Assembly: GCA_903903765.1 (NCBI GenBank)
Contig: CAIVAH010000044.1
Coordinates: 1 to 13,819, forward strand
DNA: 13,819 nt
Direction of reading: 5' to 3'
Source: an uncultured Methylococcaceae bacterium
GTDB taxonomy: Bacteria > Pseudomonadota > Gammaproteobacteria > Methylococcales > Methylomonadaceae
Positions 8,120 to 13,819 of the stretch are shown here, one piece after another (the first letter of the stretch is position 1; every line of letters begins with the position of its first letter). Under the pieces are notes generated by a model that worked only from the letters and a program-made list of their open reading frames with translations, searched no databases and was not told the DNA's origin. A program made the translations under genes and the position numbers.

Positions 8120-8875
8120 ATGACTTATTGTATTGCAGCGTCTATAGACGAAGGGTTAATTTTGGTTTCTGATTCCAGAACCAATGCTGGCATTGATAAT
8201 GTGAGTACTCATGGCAAAATGCACGCTTTTGATACTTCAAGTGATCGTAACATTGTATTGTTGAGTGCGGGTAATCTTGCAACAACACAAGCCGTATTAG
8301 AGCAATTACATCGCGATAAAATTAAAGATGTTGAAATAAATCTCAACAATGTAGAAAGCTTATTTGAAGCAGCTGATTATTTGGGACATGTCAGTGTAGA
8401 AAAGCAAAAACAACATAAAACAGATAAAGGGCAGTCAGCTTTTAATCCAACGGCTAGTTTTATTATCGCCGGACAAATTGATGATCAACCTGCTGCTGCA
8501 TACATGGTTTATGCGGAAGGTAATAGCATTACAACCTCTGCAAATACACCATTTTTACAAATCGGTGAGAGTAAATATGGTAAACCTATTTTGGATCGGT
8601 TTCTTAAATTGAATACTCCAATTGATGAAGCCGCGCGCTGTTGTTTAGTGTCTATGGATTCGACCATTCGTAGTAATGCGAGCGTAGGAGCGCCAGTTGA
8701 AATGCTAATTTATCGTAAAGATAGTCATACTTTTGAGGAGTACTATTGCTTCGATGATGACGATGATTATATGTTGCAACTCAGACGTAGTTGGGAAACT
8801 AAATTACGTGAAGCAATTTCAGCGTTACCAAACATAGACAAAAGGTCTCATAAGGTTATGCGCAGGGTTTTATAA
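8120..8875 (+). CDS. Anbu-type proteasome-related peptidase (ancestral beta subunit)
   Basis: A 251-residue N-terminal-nucleophile hydrolase of the proteasome/HslV superfamily. It begins MTYCIAASIDEGLILVSDSRTNAG: removal of Met1 would expose Thr2 as the catalytic threonine, with the conserved Asp18 and Lys33 (HGKMHAF) completing the site as in proteasome beta subunits. Anbu proteins form ring- or helix-like assemblies without a dedicated ATPase partner; natural substrates are not established. Length and opening match Anbu rather than HslV (about 175 residues). It closes the operon, 32 bases after a transglutaminase gene, and converges with the split alpha-E and ATP-grasp genes that normally accompany Anbu. 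An acidic run of five Asp lies near residue 225. No clear ribosome-binding site precedes the ATG. Confidence 0.93.
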   Translation: MTYCIAASIDEGLILVSDSRTNAGIDNVSTHGKMHAFDTSSDRNIVLLSAGNLATTQAVLEQLHRDKIKDVEINLNNVESLFEAADYLGHVSVEKQKQHKTDKGQSAFNPTASFIIAGQIDDQPAAAYMVYAEGNSITTSANTPFLQIGESKYGKPILDRFLKLNTPIDEAARCCLVSMDSTIRSNASVGAPVEMLIYRKDSHTFEEYYCFDDDDDYMLQLRRSWETKLREAISALPNIDKRSHKVMRRVL

Positions 8876-8893
8876 ACTTTGTAATCGGTTTTA

Positions 8894-8927
8894 CCTGATG
8901 AGTGAAGCGTTAACTTCACTCATCAGG
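8894..8927. terminator. Perfect 14-bp hairpin between convergent genes (probable bidirectional terminator)
   Basis: CCTGATGAGTGAAG (8894-8907) and CTTCACTCATCAGG (8914-8927) are exact inverted copies around the six-base loop CGTTAA. It lies between the Anbu stop (8875) and the end of the opposing alpha-E gene (8937), serving both transcripts. Neither side has a T tract, so it may act by RNA stability, by blocking read-through, or with Rho. Confidence 0.65.
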
Positions 8928-8936
8928 AGATGAATA

Positions 8937-9872
8937 TTATTCAGTTATAATCAGAAACCATTTATTTGTGATTTCGTTGTGTAGTCCACCTAGTTTGTTT
9001 TGTAAGTCATCAAGTATGCCTCTTAATTGCGCTTGAGTTGTTTCTTTTGTATTTATGGTTTGTGCGTAATTTTGTAGCTCAGAAATTTTTGTAGGTATAT
9101 CTCCGTTGTTTGGTAGTTTTGTAATACATTCAGATATTTCAGATATACAGCAACTTATAGAACGGGGTAGGTTCTGATCTTTTAGTAGAAAGTTAAGTAC
9201 ATCATCTCCATTGACACGACTATGCTTCTGTTGACGATACATTAATAAAGCATTTAAAGCCTTTAATACATTCATCCACAAAATAGTTTCATATTGGCGA
9301 ACCTCATCACTTCGAGATTCGGATAGAAGTAAAGATGCCAAATCTAATATTCGACTCGTCATATCAGCACGTTCAATATTTCTACCTAAACGAATAAAAG
9401 CATAAGGGTCATTATGACTCATATAGCCAGATAATAGGCCTGTAAAACGTTGGCAGCCTTTTAATATTTCATTAAGAAATATTACTCTATGTCGTCTATT
9501 AGCAACGGTTTCTAAATTCTTTTTAGCAAATAAATGCATTTCATTAACCTGCTCCCAAGCTTCATCTGGTAACAAGTCCCTGGATGTGCGTATGTTTTCT
9601 CTTGCGGCAGTTAAAGAGGATAAAAGTGAGCCTTGGTATGTGTCATCAGCTAATAAAAATCGGGTGATATTGCGTTCGTTGGCTACATTATATTTTTCAT
9701 AAAATATTTGTTCGGAGGCGTTAATCAAAATTAACTGGCGCCAGCTCATTTCCACACCCTTAGGCAAGTCCATGAGTAAGTTCATGTGTACATTAACAAG
9801 TCTAGCTATGTTTTCTGTGCGTTCTATATATCGGGCAAGCCAATAAATACGTTCAGCTGAGCGTGATAACAT
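8937..9872 (-). CDS. Stand-alone alpha-E domain protein (COG2307)
   Basis: A 311-residue, almost entirely helical protein. The family signature opens it (LSRSAERIYWLARYIERTENIARL) and recurs around the middle as RLGRNIERADMTSRILDLASLL, reflecting an internal repeat. Alpha-E proteins have no known catalytic activity and always accompany circularly permuted ATP-grasp enzymes, so they are presumed partner subunits. The gene overlaps the upstream ATP-grasp gene by one base (TAATG), with GGAGG at 9884-9880, seven bases before the ATG: a tightly coupled pair. It is a paralogue of residues 513-855 of the fusion encoded at 3015-5582. It is transcribed toward Anbu and ends 61 bases from that gene's stop. 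Confidence 0.93.
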   Translation of the reverse strand: MLSRSAERIYWLARYIERTENIARLVNVHMNLLMDLPKGVEMSWRQLILINASEQIFYEKYNVANERNITRFLLADDTYQGSLLSSLTAARENIRTSRDLLPDEAWEQVNEMHLFAKKNLETVANRRHRVIFLNEILKGCQRFTGLLSGYMSHNDPYAFIRLGRNIERADMTSRILDLASLLLSESRSDEVRQYETILWMNVLKALNALLMYRQQKHSRVNGDDVLNFLLKDQNLPRSISCCISEISECITKLPNNGDIPTKISELQNYAQTINTKETTQAQLRGILDDLQNKLGGLHNEITNKWFLIITE

Positions 9873-11323
9873 TATTTATCCTCCATGTTAATAATCCAAG
9901 TATCTTTACTTCCACCACCTTGAGAAGAATTGACCACTAACGAACCTTTTTTTAAGGCCACTCGGGTAAGGCCACCAGCTGTTACAAAGGTATCTTGACC
10001 TTGCAGAATAAAGGGGCGCAAATCAATATGTCGGGGTTCTAATTTGCTTTTGCACAATGTTGGTGCGGTAGATATTGATAAGGTGGGTTGAGCTATATAG
10101 TTTCGAGGGTCTTTTTGAATTATTTCTCTAAAACTTTCTACCTCTTTGGTCGTAGCATGTGGCCCTACTAACATACCATAACCACCTGATTCGTTTGCTG
10201 GTTTTACCACAAGCTCTGCAAGATGTTCTAATACATATTCAAGATGATCAGGATTGCTACATAGATAAGTGGGGACATTAGGTAATATGGGTTCTTCATT
10301 CAAAAAATAACGTATCATTTCTGGTACATAAGCATAGACAACTTTGTCATCGGCGACCCCAGCACCTGGTGCATTAGCTAAGGCAACATTGCCAGCTTTC
10401 CACGCCCTCATTAAACCTTTTACACCTAAAGTTGAGTCTTTACGGAAGACTTCAGGATCAAGAAAATCATCATCAATTCGACGATAAATGACATCAACTT
10501 TTTCAAGACCTCGAATGGTTTTCATGTAGACGCAGTCATCATCGTTAACAACTAGATCATTACCTTCGACTAATTGAGCACCCATTTGTTGAGCTAAATA
10601 GGCGTGTTCAAAATAGGCGGAATTGTATATGCCAGGTGTGAGCACAGCGCAATTAATTTGCCCATTTTGGTGCGGTGCAATTGAAGTGAGCATGTCATGT
10701 AAATGCGTTGGATAGTCGTCAATAGGAAGAATATCAATATCTTGAAATAACTCAGGAAAAACACGTTTAGTAATGATACGATTTTCAAGCATGTAAGAAA
10801 CTCCCGAAGGGACTCTTAAATTGTCTTCAAGTACATACATAATACCGTCTTTATCGCGCACCAAATCAGTGCCGCAGATGTTAGCCCATACATTGTGTTT
10901 TGGTTTCATGCCTACGCATTCTTTGCGAAAGTTCTTAGAACTGTTCACTATTTCGCCAGGCATTTTTCCATCTTTAATAAAGGCTTGCTCTCCATACACA
11001 TCACTGATGAAACAGTTTAAAGCGGTTAAACGTTGTTTTAAACCCTTTTCTATAATGCGCCATTCCCGAGCATCAATTATGCGAGGGATAATATCGAAAG
11101 GCCACGCCCTATCTATGTTTCCTTCATCACTGTAAACTGTAAAACTAATGCCCATTTCCATAATAGCTAGTTCAGCAGCGGTCTTTCGTTTATCGATATC
11201 TTCTTTGTTTAGAGAATCTAGGTATCGACATAATTGATGGCTCACCGGACGAGATTGAAACTCAGAATACATCAATTCATCGTATGCAACGTCAGTTTTA
11301 TAGTTTTCCCAAATTGATTTCAT
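9872..11323 (-). CDS. Stand-alone circularly permuted type 2 ATP-grasp protein (COG2308)
   Basis: A 483-residue predicted ATP-dependent carboxylate-amine ligase with the full set of family motifs. These are VLEDNLRVPSGVSYMLENR (164-182), LTPGIYNSAYFEHAYLA (around 228-243), YRRIDDDFLDP (280-290), K374 in VVKPANESGGYGMLVGP with its glycine-rich loop, and GGLTRVALKKG near the C-terminus. It keeps the canonical residues, unlike the fused paralogue at 3015-5582, where several are substituted. With alpha-E it forms the pair found with Anbu elsewhere. Predictions for this family suggest it makes peptide-like or amide-linked products; none is proven here. The ATG at 11323 has only a weak GAAG upstream. 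Transcription probably starts in the divergent region shared with the cysteine synthase gene. Confidence 0.94.
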   Translation of the reverse strand: MKSIWENYKTDVAYDELMYSEFQSRPVSHQLCRYLDSLNKEDIDKRKTAAELAIMEMGISFTVYSDEGNIDRAWPFDIIPRIIDAREWRIIEKGLKQRLTALNCFISDVYGEQAFIKDGKMPGEIVNSSKNFRKECVGMKPKHNVWANICGTDLVRDKDGIMYVLEDNLRVPSGVSYMLENRIITKRVFPELFQDIDILPIDDYPTHLHDMLTSIAPHQNGQINCAVLTPGIYNSAYFEHAYLAQQMGAQLVEGNDLVVNDDDCVYMKTIRGLEKVDVIYRRIDDDFLDPEVFRKDSTLGVKGLMRAWKAGNVALANAPGAGVADDKVVYAYVPEMIRYFLNEEPILPNVPTYLCSNPDHLEYVLEHLAELVVKPANESGGYGMLVGPHATTKEVESFREIIQKDPRNYIAQPTLSISTAPTLCKSKLEPRHIDLRPFILQGQDTFVTAGGLTRVALKKGSLVVNSSQGGGSKDTWIINMEDK

Positions 11324-11474
11324 GGCACTTCAGCTTTTAAAGTTTAGTTCGTTGTAATTTAAAGCATGATTGATGCCAGATATAAACCGCAAAATTTATA
11401 ACTTATTTTCGATTGCTCACTAAAAATTAAGGGTTCAATAATAAGACTAGGCAATATTGCTGGGATATCAGCAC

Positions 11475-11503
11475 CAAATAAACACCTCATGTTCATTTGT
11501 CAA
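11475..11503 (-). promoter_or_regulatory. Candidate promoter for the split ATP-grasp/alpha-E operon
   Basis: On the - strand TTGACA (11503-11498) is a perfect -35, but the hexamer 17 bases on (11480-11475, TATTTG) matches the -10 at only three positions. It lies about 150 bases ahead of the ATG at 11323. Its -35 is within ten bases of the opposite-facing cysteine synthase promoter, so the two could interfere. Confidence 0.3.
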
Positions 11504-11511
11504 CAGTTTTG

Positions 11512-11540
11512 TTGGTTTATTTTATTAAAATGTATATAAT
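11512..11540 (+). promoter_or_regulatory. Sigma70-type promoter for the cysteine synthase operon
   Basis: A perfect TATAAT at 11535-11540 is placed exactly 17 bases after TTGGTT at 11512-11517 (three strong positions of the -35). Transcription would start near 11547, giving a leader of about 170 bases before the ATG at 11716. The weak -35 fits a promoter that depends on an activator or is regulated. Confidence 0.6.
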
Positions 11541-11545
11541 ATACA
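11531..11545. promoter_or_regulatory. Perfect 15-bp palindrome over the -10 (candidate operator)
   Basis: TGTATAT-A-ATATACA is an exact inverted repeat with a one-base centre that contains the whole -10 hexamer and ends about two bases before the predicted start site. A bound dimeric regulator here would block RNA polymerase. An AT-rich palindrome can arise by chance, so the operator role is inferred. Confidence 0.4.
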
Positions 11546-11546
11546 G

Positions 11547-11715
11547 ATGGTTGCACTTTGGCATTGCGTGTGCTTTAGGGTCATAACGTGTAGAGTACTT
11601 TAAAAAAATCAAGCAAACTGACCGGACAACCGGAAGCCAGCGAATCCTAAGGGTAGCTGGTTTTTTTTTGGCTAAATTTCGCTACCTTCCAAACTAGCAC
11701 ACTTTAGGTATTATT
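11547..11715 (+). promoter_or_regulatory. Structured 5' leader of the cysteine synthase operon (possible attenuator or riboswitch)
   Basis: The leader holds hairpin CCGG-ACAA-CCGG (11622-11633), then a terminator-like hairpin ending in nine T (listed separately), then the start codon 46 bases later. AGGGTAGC (11650-11657), which includes the terminator's 3' arm, can instead pair with GCTACCTT (11681-11688; one G-U), giving a competing antiterminator. CCTAAGG in the terminator loop (11646-11652) also complements both copies of CTTTAGG. One is in the early leader (11573-11579); the other (11702-11708) overlaps the AGG ribosome-binding site. The architecture suggests conditional read-through. 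I do not recognise a known class with confidence; the AAGCCA...CTAAGG...TAGCTGG run only loosely recalls half of a GEMM-type element. Confidence 0.5.
11634..11669 (+). terminator. Terminator-like hairpin with nine T in the leader
   Basis: CCAGC (11637-11641) pairs with GCTGG (11656-11660). An inner stem ATCC/GGGT closes on the loop TAA, and AAG/TTT pairs can extend the base. Nine T follow (11661-11669). It is placed after the promoter but before the cysteine synthase ATG, so it would stop the operon unless bypassed. Confidence 0.65.
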
Positions 11716-12693
11716 ATGGCAAATTGGTATACAGACAATTCTCATTCTATTGGCAGAACTCCTTTAGTTCGGCTTAATCGCATTATCGATGAGGCTCCGG
11801 TAACAGTATTGGCGAAAATTGAAGGCCGAAATCCGGCTTATTCAGTTAAATGTCGAATAGGTGCCGCGATGGTGTGGGATGCACAGAAGCGGGGTTTACT
11901 TGGGTCGGGTAAAGAATTGGTTGAGCCGACTAGTGGTAATACTGGAATCGCTTTAGCCTTTGTGGCCGCCGCAATAGGCGTGCACTTAACTTTGACCATG
12001 CCAGAAACAATGAGTCTTGAGCGTAGAAAATTATTGATCGCTTATGGTGCAAAATTGATTTTAACAGAAGGGGCAAAAGGCATGAGTGGCGCTATTGCTA
12101 AAGCAGAAGAAATTGCTGCATCCGATCCAGATCGTTACGTGTTGTTGCAACAATTTAAGAATCCGGCCAATCCGGCTATTCATGAGGTTACTACAGGGCC
12201 AGAAATTTGGGAAGATACGGATGGTCAAATTGATATCTTAGTCTCTGGTGTAGGTACAGGTGGTACTATTACTGGCGTATCAAGATACATTAAACAGACT
12301 CGAGGTAAAGCTATTCAATCAATTGCTGTAGAGCCAGCTGCAAGCCCAGTGATTAGTCAGTATCGTGCGGGCCAACCATTGAAACCTGGTCCACATAAAA
12401 TACAGGGTATTGGTGCAGGTTTTATTCCTGATAATCTAGATCTTTCCTTGATTGATGAAGTGCAACAAGTGACTAATGAAGAAGCAATCGAATATGCAAG
12501 AAGACTGGCTAGAGAAGAAGGTATCTTAGCGGGTATTTCCTGTGGGGCCGCCGTTGCCGTGGCAAATCGTATTGCGCAACGCCCAGAAAATGCCGGTAAA
12601 ACAATTGTAGTGGTGTTACCTGATTCTGGAGAGCGCTATTTAAGCTCACCACTTTTTGAGGGTATTTTTGATGCGAGTGGATTTGCTGCATGA
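11716..12693 (+). CDS. cysK: Cysteine synthase A, O-acetylserine (thiol)-lyase, SrpG-like
   Basis: A PLP enzyme joining O-acetylserine and sulfide to cysteine plus acetate, in the cytosol. The 325-residue length is typical. Signatures are: the Schiff-base lysine K45 in [11 protein letters not shown], the substrate loop PTSGNTG (71-77), the phosphate-binding loop GTGGT (180-184), Ser275 in GISCGAA, and the terminal [10 protein letters not shown] (301-310). These fit CysK better than CysM or cystathionine beta-synthase. The ATG at 11716 has AGG at 11706-11708 as a modest ribosome-binding site. The stop overlaps the serine acetyltransferase start (ATGA), so the two are translationally coupled. 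The leader upstream suggests regulation by sulfur or cysteine supply (inferred). With the next two genes the order matches cyanobacterial srpG-srpH-srpI, suggesting this is a dedicated copy for that pathway rather than the sole housekeeping enzyme. Confidence 0.94.
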   Translation: MANWYTDNSHSIGRTPLVRLNRIIDEAPVTVLAKIEGRNPAYSVKCRIGAAMVWDAQKRGLLGSGKELVEPTSGNTGIALAFVAAAIGVHLTLTMPETMSLERRKLLIAYGAKLILTEGAKGMSGAIAKAEEIAASDPDRYVLLQQFKNPANPAIHEVTTGPEIWEDTDGQIDILVSGVGTGGTITGVSRYIKQTRGKAIQSIAVEPAASPVISQYRAGQPLKPGPHKIQGIGAGFIPDNLDLSLIDEVQQVTNEEAIEYARRLAREEGILAGISCGAAVAVANRIAQRPENAGKTIVVVLPDSGERYLSSPLFEGIFDASGFAA

Positions 12694-13628
12694 ACGATTA
12701 TCACCCTTTAAACGATAACTACGATTGGGGTATTGATAACCTAGTAGCCCAATTAAGAGAATTACGTTTACATTCATTAGAAACCAGAAGTTTATTGAAT
12801 CGTCCGCCTAAATTACCTTCTCGAAAAGAGTTACAGTTAATTTTAGAAGGCTTAGGCGCCGTTTTATTCCCTAACCGTTTGGGATTGCCAGATTTAAATG
12901 ATGAGGGTATCGATTACTTTGTGGGTCATACTTTAGAGAATTTATTGCGTAAACTTTATAAACAAATTAGTCGTGAATTGCAATTTGTCTATGGCTTACA
13001 AGGTGTAGATGATGCTGATGATGAACAAGCTATTAGTATAGCGCGGCAATTTGCTGCGCAATTACCGGTTATTAGAAAACTACTTGATACTGATATTCAG
13101 GCGGCTTATGAGGGTGATCCTGCCGCAAGAAGTCCTGATGAAGTGTTAGTTTGCTACCCTGGTATTACTGCCATTATTCATCATCGTTTAGCACATGTAC
13201 TTTATCAATTAGGTGCGCCTTTAGTCGCGCGTATTATTTCAGAAATTGCGCATTCAGCCACAGGGATTGACATTCATCCAGGGGCCAGAATCGATGAAAG
13301 TTTTTTTATTGATCATGGTACGGGTGTAGTGATTGGTGAAACCGCTATTATCGGTAAACGGGTGCGAGTCTATCAAGCAGTCACTTTAGGTGCTAAGCGT
13401 TTTGAAAAAGACAGTAAAGGGGTTTTGGTAAAAGGTAATGCTAGACATCCTATTGTTGAGGATGACGTAGTTATTTATGCGGGCGCGACGATATTGGGTC
13501 GAATTACTATAGGTAAGGGGACAACTATCGGGGGTAATGTTTGGTTAACCCATAGTGTGCCGCCTAATAGTAATATTTCCCAGGCCTATGTGCGTAGTGA
13601 AATGTTTAATGATGGCGGTGGTATTTAA
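12690..13628 (+). CDS. Serine O-acetyltransferase, EpsC/SrpH type
   Basis: Acetylates serine with acetyl-CoA to O-acetylserine, the substrate of the upstream enzyme. The 312-residue product has an N-terminal helical domain (to about 180), then left-handed beta-helix hexapeptide repeats from about residue 192. Asp194 in GIDIHPGAR and His209 in FIDHGTG match the catalytic Asp143 and His158 of E. coli CysE with identical spacing. [13 protein letters not shown] is typical of the EpsC/SrpH branch. The protein ends ...NDGGGI. A C-terminal isoleucine preceded by Gly is the element by which CysE inserts into the CysK active site, so a cysteine synthase complex is plausible. The ATG overlaps the preceding stop by four bases (ATGA), giving coupled translation. 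Deposited names for such genes vary (cysE, epsC, srpH). Confidence 0.93.
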   Translation: MNDYHPLNDNYDWGIDNLVAQLRELRLHSLETRSLLNRPPKLPSRKELQLILEGLGAVLFPNRLGLPDLNDEGIDYFVGHTLENLLRKLYKQISRELQFVYGLQGVDDADDEQAISIARQFAAQLPVIRKLLDTDIQAAYEGDPAARSPDEVLVCYPGITAIIHHRLAHVLYQLGAPLVARIISEIAHSATGIDIHPGARIDESFFIDHGTGVVIGETAIIGKRVRVYQAVTLGAKRFEKDSKGVLVKGNARHPIVEDDVVIYAGATILGRITIGKGTTIGGNVWLTHSVPPNSNISQAYVRSEMFNDGGGI

Positions 13629-13659
13629 ACTTTTGATAAATATCAGTCATTAAGTTTAC

Positions 13660-13728
13660 GGAAGCTCCAGCTTTCAATTATAGGAAGATCTCACTTCCAA
13701 AAAATATTCCAATCTGGAGATTGGAATA
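13660..13728 (+). repeat. Three tandem hairpins between the acetyltransferase and the next gene
   Basis: Within 70 bases lie GGAAGC/GCTTTC around TCCA (13660-13675), GGAAG/CTTCC around ATCTCA (13683-13698), and a near-perfect long stem TATTCCAATC/GATTGGAATA around TGGA (13705-13728). The first and third loops (TCCA, TGGA) are mutually complementary and could kiss. The third is followed by A residues rather than T, so it is not a classical terminator. Similar stretches ATCAGTCATTAA (13642-13653) and ATCAGTCCATTTAA (13732-13745) flank the set. A processing or stability element giving the downstream gene higher mRNA levels would fit. Confidence 0.55.
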
Positions 13729-13768
13729 AAAATCAGTCCATTTAATTAAATAACGATAGGAATCAACA

Positions 13769-13819
13769 ATGTCAGATATCCATGAAGGTAATCCCGCATT
13801 AGGTGATGTAGCAGCTCGC
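13769..13819 (+). CDS. Probable family 2A encapsulin shell protein, SrpI-like (first 17 codons; cut by window edge)
   Basis: An ATG at 13769 is preceded by AGGA (13758-13761) at seven bases, and the frame is open to the window end, giving MSDIHEGNPALGDVAAR. The segment NPALGDVAAR resembles the N-terminus I recall for SrpI of Synechococcus, which includes the stretch LALRDVAARQL. SrpI is a family 2A encapsulin that forms a protein shell loaded with a cysteine desulfurase. The position right after cysteine synthase and a SrpH-type serine acetyltransferase matches the srpG-srpH-srpI order. Only 17 residues are visible, so the call rests on a short match plus context. The cargo cysteine desulfurase and often a rhodanese would be expected just beyond the edge. 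Confidence 0.66.
   Translation, partial: MSDIHEGNPALGDVAAR

Larger units (their letters stand above)
11324..11715. other. Divergent intergenic region (392 bases, non-coding)
   Basis: No convincing gene. Reading toward the cysteine synthase it holds a promoter, a palindrome over the -10 and a structured leader (listed separately). On the ATP-grasp side it has TTGACA (11503-11498, - strand), a perfect -35 hexamer followed after 17 bases by the poor -10 TATTTG. It also holds the 10-bp palindrome GCAATATTGC (11451-11460) and a small hairpin TGCTG/CAGCA (11458-11473). The rest is plain AT-rich DNA. Confidence 0.7.

Noticed and set aside
10821..11135. A 104-codon + strand open frame
   Set aside because: It lies antisense inside the conserved ATP-grasp gene on the - strand, and its protein shows no recognisable motif. 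The same applies to the shorter antisense frames within gltA, the fusion gene, the second transglutaminase and cysteine synthase.
11608..11669. A true GEMM (c-di-GMP-I) riboswitch
   Set aside because: Some fragments recall it (GCAAAC, AAGCCA, CTAAGG, TAGCTGG), but the second stem and the closing GGTTGCC-type segment are missing or replaced by nine T. Kept as an unclassified leader.
13705..13728. Intrinsic terminator after the acetyltransferase
   Set aside because: The strong stem is followed by A residues, not T, and a gene with its own ribosome-binding site starts 40 bases later in the same direction.
1..13819. CRISPR arrays, tRNA, rRNA, insertion sequences or attachment sites
   Set aside because: No regular spaced repeats, no tRNA-like cloverleaf or CCA region, no transposase or integrase frames, and no terminal inverted repeats were seen.

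Overview
The window is AT-rich, with G/C homopolymers only sporadically. It carries typical proteobacterial housekeeping and accessory genes. The citrate synthase is the long, type II hexameric form, and the gene styles point to a gammaproteobacterium, perhaps a methanotroph or sulfur-associated lineage. The genus cannot be fixed from the sequence alone. There are no tRNA or rRNA genes, IS elements, CRISPR arrays or phage genes, so this looks like stable chromosome.

Positions 2-8875 (+ strand) hold the C-terminal part of a transglutaminase/DUF2126 protein and a citrate synthase gene (gltA). A likely five-gene operon follows: a circularly permuted ATP-grasp/alpha-E fusion, a transglutaminase-like protease, a ParA/MinD-type P-loop ATPase, a second transglutaminase-like protease, and an Anbu-type proteasome-related peptidase. 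Facing it on the - strand (8937-11323) is a second, split copy of the ATP-grasp and alpha-E pair. The two sets converge on a perfect 14-bp hairpin. Alpha-E, ATP-grasp, transglutaminase and Anbu genes are a known association. It has been predicted to build and cleave an amide- or peptide-linked product, but its biology is largely unresolved. Two paralogous ATP-grasp/alpha-E units, a DUF2126 protein and a ParA-like ATPase all join it here.

Positions 11324-11715 are a non-coding divergent region. It holds a good sigma70-type promoter whose -10 lies inside a perfect 15-bp palindrome. A leader of about 170 nt follows, with a terminator-like hairpin ending in nine T and a plausible competing pairing, so it looks like an attenuator or riboswitch-like control element.

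That leader precedes a cysteine synthase (cysK family), an overlapping serine O-acetyltransferase, and, after three closely spaced hairpins, the first 17 codons of another gene. Those 17 residues and the gene order match SrpG-SrpH-SrpI of cyanobacteria, in which SrpI is a family 2A encapsulin shell protein. The right end of the window therefore probably enters a sulfur-metabolism encapsulin operon that continues past the edge. The cysteine synthase and acetyltransferase together convert serine to cysteine. In related loci the encapsulin holds a cysteine desulfurase that uses cysteine.
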